From contig NZ_JAPEMI010000002.1 in assembly GCF_026342835.1 (NCBI RefSeq), forward strand, positions 496,001 through 560,000: a stretch of DNA of 64,000 bases, written 5' to 3'. The translations under genes were made by a program, and so were the position numbers. Position 1 is the stretch's first letter, and every line of letters begins with the position of its first letter. Under the pieces are notes generated by a model, which saw nothing but the letters and a program-made list of their open reading frames with translations, made no database searches and was not told the DNA's origin. This DNA comes from Streptomyces sp. NBC_00154. GTDB lineage: Bacteria > Actinomycetota > Actinomycetes > Streptomycetales > Streptomycetaceae. This document shows, piece after piece, positions 59,264 to 64,000 of the stretch.

Positions 59264-59584
59264 ATGTCTGTCGAAGGTACCTGGGACCTGTCCATCTCGA
59301 CCCCCATCGGCACGATCAAGGCAGTGGTCGAACTCCGCCGACAGCACAGTGTCCTGACCGGGGTGGCCCACGGGGCGGGGGAGGAGGTCCCGCTTGCCGA
59401 AGTCGCCTTCGACGGCAACCGACTCACCTGGAGGCAGGCCGTCACCCAGCCTGTGCGCCTGAACCTGGCCTTTGCGGTGACGGTCGACGGCGACACCCTG
59501 ATCGGCACCTCCAAGGCCGGACGCCTGCCCGCCTCCGAGGTCACCGGCCGGCGCCGGGCCACCCGGCCGACCACGGAACACTGA
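59264..59584 (+). CDS. Small conserved protein of unknown function (106 aa)
   Basis: 106 residues from ATG 59264, with AAGGAAG 9 bases before it. Predicted all-beta: SVEGTWDLSISTPIGTIKA, VVELRRQHSVLTGVAHG, LNLAFAVTVDGDTLIGTSK, like a small lipocalin-type or streptavidin-like barrel. I do not recognise a family. It ends 2 bases before the next gene and is part of the DJ-1 operon. Confidence 0.75.
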   Translation: MSVEGTWDLSISTPIGTIKAVVELRRQHSVLTGVAHGAGEEVPLAEVAFDGNRLTWRQAVTQPVRLNLAFAVTVDGDTLIGTSKAGRLPASEVTGRRRATRPTTEH

Positions 59585-59586
59585 CC

Positions 59587-60054
59587 ATGACGAAACTCCT
59601 CCTCTCCCTGCACGTTCTGGCCACCGTCCTGGCCATCGGCCCGGTCACCGTCGCCGCGAGCATGTTTCCCAAAGCCCTACGCCACGCGTACAGCGACCCG
59701 GGCGACCGCGAGGCGGTCACGAACCTGCGGTTGCTGCACCGCATCTGCCGCGTCTACGCGGCCATCGGCATCGCCGTCCCGGTCTTCGGGTTCGCCACGG
59801 CCGGCAGCCTCGGCGTCCTCGGCAGCGGATGGCTGATCACATCGATCCTGCTGACCGCCGCGGCCGCGGCCACTCTGGCCCTGCTGATCCTGCCCGCCCA
59901 GGACCGCGCGCTCGCCGCCGCACAGACCCCGGGCTCCAGCCCCGGCCCCCGCTCGGCCGGCCGCCTCGCTATGCACACCGGCGTCTTCAACCTGCTGTGG
60001 GCCACCGTCACCGTCCTGATGATCATCCGCCCCGGCTCCACGACGGGAGCATGA
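59587..60054 (+). CDS. DUF2269-like membrane protein
   Basis: 155 residues, ATG 59587 immediately after the previous stop. Four hydrophobic segments: LLSLHVLATVLAIGPVTVA, YAAIGIAVPVFGFATAG, WLITSILLTAAAAATLALLI and FNLLWATVTVLMIIRP. The HVLA...G.V and LHRICRVYAAIG features match DUF2269-like integral membrane proteins. Function unknown. Translationally coupled on both sides. Confidence 0.72.
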   Translation: MTKLLLSLHVLATVLAIGPVTVAASMFPKALRHAYSDPGDREAVTNLRLLHRICRVYAAIGIAVPVFGFATAGSLGVLGSGWLITSILLTAAAAATLALLILPAQDRALAAAQTPGSSPGPRSAGRLAMHTGVFNLLWATVTVLMIIRPGSTTGA

Positions 60055-60341
60055 CCGTGAACCTCCGGCACCTGCGTATCGCGGCCCAGGGCGAACTCAT
60101 CTCACTGATCATCCTGCTGACCAACCTCGCCACCGCCCACCTCAAACCCATTTCCTCCCTGATGGGCCCCACCCACGGCTGCGCCTACCTGTTCGTCGTG
60201 GTGGCCACCTGGCGCCTCAAGCAGGCCACACCCGTCACCAAGGCCACGGCCGTCATCCCTGGCATCGGCGGCCTGCTCGCACTGCGCCGGCTCCGCCCCG
60301 ACATCGTCGACCAGCGAAGCGAGGACGCCATCCGGCCCTGA
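60051..60341 (+). CDS. Small membrane protein (DUF3817-like)
   Basis: 96 residues from ATG 60051, which overlaps the previous stop (ATGA). Hydrophobic segments are at about 12-28 (GELISLIILLTNLATAH) and 40-55, with MGPTHGCAYLFVV holding the Gly/His typical of DUF3817 membrane proteins. It closes the operon. Function unknown. Confidence 0.65.
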   Translation: MTVNLRHLRIAAQGELISLIILLTNLATAHLKPISSLMGPTHGCAYLFVVVATWRLKQATPVTKATAVIPGIGGLLALRRLRPDIVDQRSEDAIRP

Positions 60342-60386
60342 ACCCCGCTCCACGGTGACGGACAGCCCGGCGGGAACGTGGCCGGT

Positions 60387-60659
60387 TCAGTCGAGACGGT
60401 CGTACCTGTCCGGTTCCCAGTCGGCGAACAGCGTCAGCGCATTCTCCGTCTCGGTGCGTTCCGGTGCGGTGGAAGTGGCCGGCCACCAGTTCTCCACCTG
60501 ATGCGCGTCCACGAGGACGAAGCCGCGGTACCCGTCGAAGTCACCGGGGTCGCTTGCCACACCGATATGGATGGGCGCGTCATCGGGAAGATCCTTGAGT
60601 GCATCGCGCAGCTGGGCGGCGTTCCAGATCTGAGGGGCGTGCTCGAAGGTGTCGGTCAT
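60387..60659 (-). CDS. DUF6225-like small protein (90 aa)
   Basis: 90 residues from the ATG at 60659; the frame is open further upstream. Start MTDTFEHAPQIWNAAQLRDAL, then DDAPIHIGVASDPGDFDGYRGFVLVDAHQ and an acidic ending. It resembles a small Streptomyces group (DUF6225) of unknown function. No ribosome site stands out. The 60342-60386 gap to the convergent operon holds no strong hairpin. Confidence 0.65.
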   Translation of the reverse strand: MTDTFEHAPQIWNAAQLRDALKDLPDDAPIHIGVASDPGDFDGYRGFVLVDAHQVENWWPATSTAPERTETENALTLFADWEPDRYDRLD

Positions 60660-60841
60660 GCGCCCAGGTTGCCGCAACGGGGCGTCGTGCAGGCGGAGAC
60701 ACGGCTGCTTCCCGGGCCGAAGCGCTGATCCGGTGCAAGGGTGAGGCAAGGAGCAGAGCCCGTCGAATCGAGAGTCGAACGTACTGGTCATCTCTCCCCG
60801 GCGACAACGATCAGATCGGGCAGAGACCTCGGAAGACGAAG

Positions 60842-63520
60842 CTAGGAGGGCGTTTCACCTACGGAACGGGCCGTCGGCAGGGCCTGCTCCACCCAAATGG
60901 TCTTGCCGGTGGGCGTGTAGCGCGTGCCCCACTGCTGCGCCATCTGGGAGACGATGAACAGGCCGCGGCCGCTCTCGTCGTCAGCGGCGGCATGGCGCAG
61001 ATGGGGTGAGGTGTGCCCGGTGTCGGCGACCTCGCAGATCAGGGTGTCGTCGCGGATGAGCCGGACGTGGATCGGACCCGCGGCGTAGCGGATGGCGTTG
61101 GTGACCAGCTCACTGACGATGAGTTCGGTGGAGAACGACAGCTCGTCCAGCCCCCACGCTCCGAGTTGCCCCGTGGTCACGGCGCGGGCTTTGCCGACCA
61201 TCGCTGGCTCCGCGGTCAGCTCCCACGTAGCCACATGGTGTTCGTCGAGCATCCGTGTGCGTACGAGGAGCAGCACCGCGTCGTCGTTCGCCGGCCCTGG
61301 AACCAGGGTCGCGACTGCGCGGTCACAGAGTTCGTCCAAGGGACGCCGGGACTGGGCGAGGGCTTTGGCGAGCAGACCGAGTCCGACGTCGATGTCGTCG
61401 ACGGCCGCCTGGACGAGGCCGTCGGTGAAGAGGGCGACGAGGCTGCCCTGCGGCAGCTGGAATCCCATGGTCTCGTAAGGCAGACCACCCAGTCCCAGCG
61501 GAGGGCCCGGCGGGAGTTCCGGGTAGGTCGCGACGCCGCTGTCTGGCAGGACGACCGCAGCCATCGATTCGCCCGCACGCGCCATGCTGCACTGTCCCGA
61601 CACCGGGTCGTACACCGCGTACAGGCAGGTCACCCCCAGGGCGTCGTCCTTCCGGGGCCCCGCGCCGTCTGCACCATGAACGGCCGCCCGCTCCTTGGCG
61701 GTCTGCCCGACCACGTCGTCCAGGCGCGAGAGGAGCTCGTCCGGGTCGAGGTCCAGGCGGGCGAGGACGCGTACGCCGGTGCGCAGGCGCCCCATGGTGG
61801 CGGCGGCGAGCAGGCCGTGGCCGATCACCTCCCCGACGACCAGGCCGACACGCGTTCCCGACAGTGGGATGACGTCGAACCAGTCACCGCCCACCCCGGA
61901 CCGGCTGTCGGAGGGCACATACCGGCTCGCCATCTCGACAGCGGTCGGCTGCGGCAGCCGGTGCGGAAGCAGGCTGCGTTGAAGCCTGAGGGCCGCGGCG
62001 TGCTCGCGCGTGACGACCAGCATCAGCACGACGCCGAGCAGCAGGGCTCCGAGGCCCACCACGGTTACCCCGCCCGTCTGTCCGATGAACGGCAGGTCGA
62101 TGGAGGTTGCACCGAAGCTGGGGTCGGCGTAGACGTCGAAGGCGGCGTAACAGAAGAGAAAGAGCATCGTCAGCGCACCCAGGCCCGGCAGCAGGCCCTT
62201 GAAGAGGAAGTCCCTGGGGCTGCGGGTGAGCACCCTGCGGAAGTACCAGACACAGGCGAAGCCAGTGAGGCCGTAGTAGAACGCGATGGCGAGCCCGACC
62301 GACTCGATGGAGTCGGCCAGGACGTTGTCGCTGATCGCCGTCAGGAGGACGAGGAAGCCGACGGAGGCCAGGCCCAAGGAGACGGTTGACCAGGTCGGGG
62401 TGAGGAATCTGCGGTGCAGTCGGGCGAATCGGGAGGGGACGGCCTTGTGCGCGGCCATGGAGAAGACGGTCCGGGCCATCGGGAGGATGGTGGTCTGGGT
62501 GGAGGCCACCGCGGAGGTCAGCACCATGAGGATCAGCAGCTTGGAGAAGAAGGGTCCCGCCCCGTGGCTGCCGAAGACGGCGTTGCCCAGACCCGAGAGC
62601 ACGTCGCCCGCGTTGTCCCTGTTGCCGAGCCCGATCCCGGCGGAGCCGACTCCGGCGAAGGCCTGCGCCGAGGTGGCGACCAGGGCGTAGATGACCAGCA
62701 GCAGTACAACGGAGATGAGCGCGGCGCGTCCGGGGATGCGCGTGCTGTCCGCGGTCTCCTCGTTGACCGTGACGGCGGTGTCCCAGCCCCAGTAGATGAA
62801 GACGGCGGCGAGGATCCCCGCGGTCAGCGCTTCGGCCGATGGCACGTGGAGGGGGTTGAACCAGGAGGCGGAGACGTGGATCGCCATCTCGGGGCTGCCG
62901 GTGTAGACCTTGACCAGGGCGGTGACGGCGAACAGCAACAGTACGGCCACCTCGATGCACAGGAGCCAGCGCTGGACGGCAGCCGAGATCTCGATGCCGA
63001 TGTAACAGATCGCGGTCATGACGATGATCCAGACGACACCCGCGAGGGTGGTCCACACCCTGTTTTCCGTGAGGGAGTCGTAGCCCAGGAGCCGGAAGCT
63101 GTAGATGCCGGCGATCTCGGCGAGGTTCGCCATGACGATGATGTCGGCGACGATGATGCCCCAGCCGCCCATCCAGCCGGTGCGTGGGCCGAAGGCACGG
63201 GTCGCCCAGGTGAAGGTGGTCCCGCAGTCGGCGTTGCTCGCGTTGAGTTCCTTGTAGGCGTACGCGATCAGCAGCATTGGGACGAAGGCCAGCATCGTGA
63301 CGATCGGCGCCTGCAGGCCGACCCCCGCCACGATGAGGCCCAGCGTGGCCGCGAGGCTGTACGCCGGGGCGGTGGACGCCAAGCCGATGGCAACGGAGGA
63401 GAACAGTCCCAGAGCACCGGATTTGAGCCCTTTCTTACCCGCGCCTGAGTCGAGTGCGAGCGGCGCCTCGGACGCGGCGGGGCTACGGGAGAGCTTCACA
63501 CCGGATGCCAACCTCCTCAT
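60842..63520 (-). CDS. APC-superfamily permease fused to PP2C phosphatase and RsbW-like ATPase
   Basis: 892 residues from the ATG at 63520 (GGAAGG just before); 63589 and GTG 63499 are alternatives. Residues about 30-503 are a full APC amino-acid-type permease of ~12 segments: GLASTAPAYSLAATLG, the NADCGTTFTWATRAFG substrate segment, and IYWGWDTAVTVNEETA. The last helix (GALLLGVVLMLVVTR) runs straight into a linker and a SpoIIE-type PP2C (515-740: GGDWFDVIPL, LFTDGLVQA, NDDAVLLLV). An RsbW-like ATPase follows (750-885: SELVTNAIRYA, GRGLFIVS). The C-terminal module matches that at 37415. The PP2C loop reads VGEVIGHG, with Glu for the usual Asp. A transporter-receptor for partner switching is likely. 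Confidence 0.9.
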   Translation of the reverse strand: MRRLASGVKLSRSPAASEAPLALDSGAGKKGLKSGALGLFSSVAIGLASTAPAYSLAATLGLIVAGVGLQAPIVTMLAFVPMLLIAYAYKELNASNADCGTTFTWATRAFGPRTGWMGGWGIIVADIIVMANLAEIAGIYSFRLLGYDSLTENRVWTTLAGVVWIIVMTAICYIGIEISAAVQRWLLCIEVAVLLLFAVTALVKVYTGSPEMAIHVSASWFNPLHVPSAEALTAGILAAVFIYWGWDTAVTVNEETADSTRIPGRAALISVVLLLVIYALVATSAQAFAGVGSAGIGLGNRDNAGDVLSGLGNAVFGSHGAGPFFSKLLILMVLTSAVASTQTTILPMARTVFSMAAHKAVPSRFARLHRRFLTPTWSTVSLGLASVGFLVLLTAISDNVLADSIESVGLAIAFYYGLTGFACVWYFRRVLTRSPRDFLFKGLLPGLGALTMLFLFCYAAFDVYADPSFGATSIDLPFIGQTGGVTVVGLGALLLGVVLMLVVTREHAAALRLQRSLLPHRLPQPTAVEMASRYVPSDSRSGVGGDWFDVIPLSGTRVGLVVGEVIGHGLLAAATMGRLRTGVRVLARLDLDPDELLSRLDDVVGQTAKERAAVHGADGAGPRKDDALGVTCLYAVYDPVSGQCSMARAGESMAAVVLPDSGVATYPELPPGPPLGLGGLPYETMGFQLPQGSLVALFTDGLVQAAVDDIDVGLGLLAKALAQSRRPLDELCDRAVATLVPGPANDDAVLLLVRTRMLDEHHVATWELTAEPAMVGKARAVTTGQLGAWGLDELSFSTELIVSELVTNAIRYAAGPIHVRLIRDDTLICEVADTGHTSPHLRHAAADDESGRGLFIVSQMAQQWGTRYTPTGKTIWVEQALPTARSVGETPS

Positions 63521-63709
63521 TTGCCTTCCGACCACCATTTTCGCCGCACGCGAGGAGGCCTGCCACGGGAAACCGGCTGGATGATCCACGCCGCTGAAAA
63601 ACAGGAACAGTGGTACCGGACCGCCGAGCGTCCAGACCGACGGGGCCGGGGGAGTACGGGGGTGTCCGGCGCCGCAATGCGGTCCTCGATTCCATCCTGG
63701 ACCTGCGCC

Positions 63710-64000
63710 TCACTCTCCTCGGGCAAGGCGATCTGCTCGTGTCGGTGGGGAGCTGTTCGCCCCGCCGGCCGCCGGCTGACTCCGTTGCCGCCGCCTCACC
63801 CCATCGAGCGGCCGGTTTCGCTGGGCCTGTGACGTCGCCAGACCGGCACCGGTCAGGGCGAGCCTGATCGCCCCGTCGAGCACCGCCCGGTCGGCTCCCG
63901 GGCTCTTGCCGTACGCGGTGAATTCGGGGGTGTGCTGCTTGGCGCCCTCTGTGTCGTAGCCGGCCGCATCGGCGTCCAGCCGATCTCGCCCTGGTAGCCG
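63710..64000 (-). CDS. C-terminal part of an unidentified protein (5' end outside window)
   Basis: The minus strand reads open from the window edge to a stop at 63710, about 96 codons. The first half (RLDADAAGYDTEGAKQHTPE then FTAYGKSPGADRAVLDG and AIRLALTGAGL) looks like real coding sequence; the second half is Arg/Pro-rich and may be read-through after a lost stop. I do not recognise a family. The 63521-63709 spacer to the permease fusion shows nothing else. Confidence 0.35.
   Translation of the reverse strand, partial: RLPGRDRLDADAAGYDTEGAKQHTPEFTAYGKSPGADRAVLDGAIRLALTGAGLATSQAQRNRPLDGVRRRQRSQPAAGGANSSPPTRADRLARGE

Noticed and set aside
1..64000. tRNA, rRNA and riboswitch genes
   Set aside because: I saw no cloverleaf with TTCRA loop, no rRNA blocks, and no recognisable riboswitch core in the leaders. 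A covariance-model scan would be decisive and was not possible here.

Overview
The window looks like a Streptomyces chromosome segment. Base composition is very GC-rich with strong third-position G/C. Many genes begin with GTG or TTG behind GGAGG-type ribosome sites. Lineage-typical families are present: an F420/DDN-type nitroreductase, a CGNR/ABATE regulator, GPP34, DUF5996, a UBP zinc finger, many SpoIIE-type PP2C phosphatases, and a PTPSQAEGER small protein. I see no tRNA, rRNA, CRISPR array, intact transposon or phage.

Layout. 1-6745: a partial Acg-family protein with DevR-like boxes upstream, a beta-phosphoglucomutase-like HAD plus GH65 phosphorylase pair, and an OmpR-type two-component system. 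6868-12379: an aldo/keto reductase divergent from an AraC regulator, two tiny peptide genes divergent from a frameshifted CGNR regulator, a Tat-exported epoxide-hydrolase-like protein, and GPP34. 12739-16588: an envelope-type set of polysaccharide deacetylase, EamA transporter, SDR and MGDG-synthase-like glycosyltransferase. 16735-17404: a graveyard of TnpB and possibly IS701-type remnants. 17311-20536: DoxX-like and VOC proteins, an Lrp/AsnC regulator, and a TipA-like MerR regulator with a textbook 19-bp-spacer promoter. 20792-24263: a PGRP-type amidase and a BlaI/M56 pair, with a perfect palindrome between blaI and the divergent uppP. 24377-35385: a nucleobase permease, FUSC protein, UBP finger, DUF5996, DDN nitroreductase, PHP protein, methyltransferase, a broken VOC gene, an NhaA-DsbA fusion and an NAD kinase.

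35548-63520 is dominated by stress-type signalling and sugar enzymes. It holds two GH15 (trehalase/glucoamylase-like) paralogues, four SpoIIE-type PP2C proteins with different sensory modules, a second OmpR-type two-component system with a COG4705 membrane protein, and a six-repeat HAMP-array hybrid kinase translationally coupled to a stand-alone receiver (OsaA/OsaB-like). A GlxA-type regulator lies divergent from a DJ-1/PfpI operon. The GH65, HAD and GH15 enzymes suggest turnover of trehalose or another alpha-glucan osmolyte. With NhaA and the OsaAB-like pair they suggest osmotic and cell-envelope stress adaptation (inference).

The most unusual item is 60842-63520: a complete APC-superfamily permease fused in one frame to a PP2C phosphatase and an RsbW-like ATPase domain, a candidate transporter-receptor for a partner-switching pathway. 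Its PP2C site carries Glu where Asp is expected. A second notable signal is that the palindrome by blaI/uppP and one upstream of the 43 kb response regulator share the form TCTACR-N4-YGTAGA.
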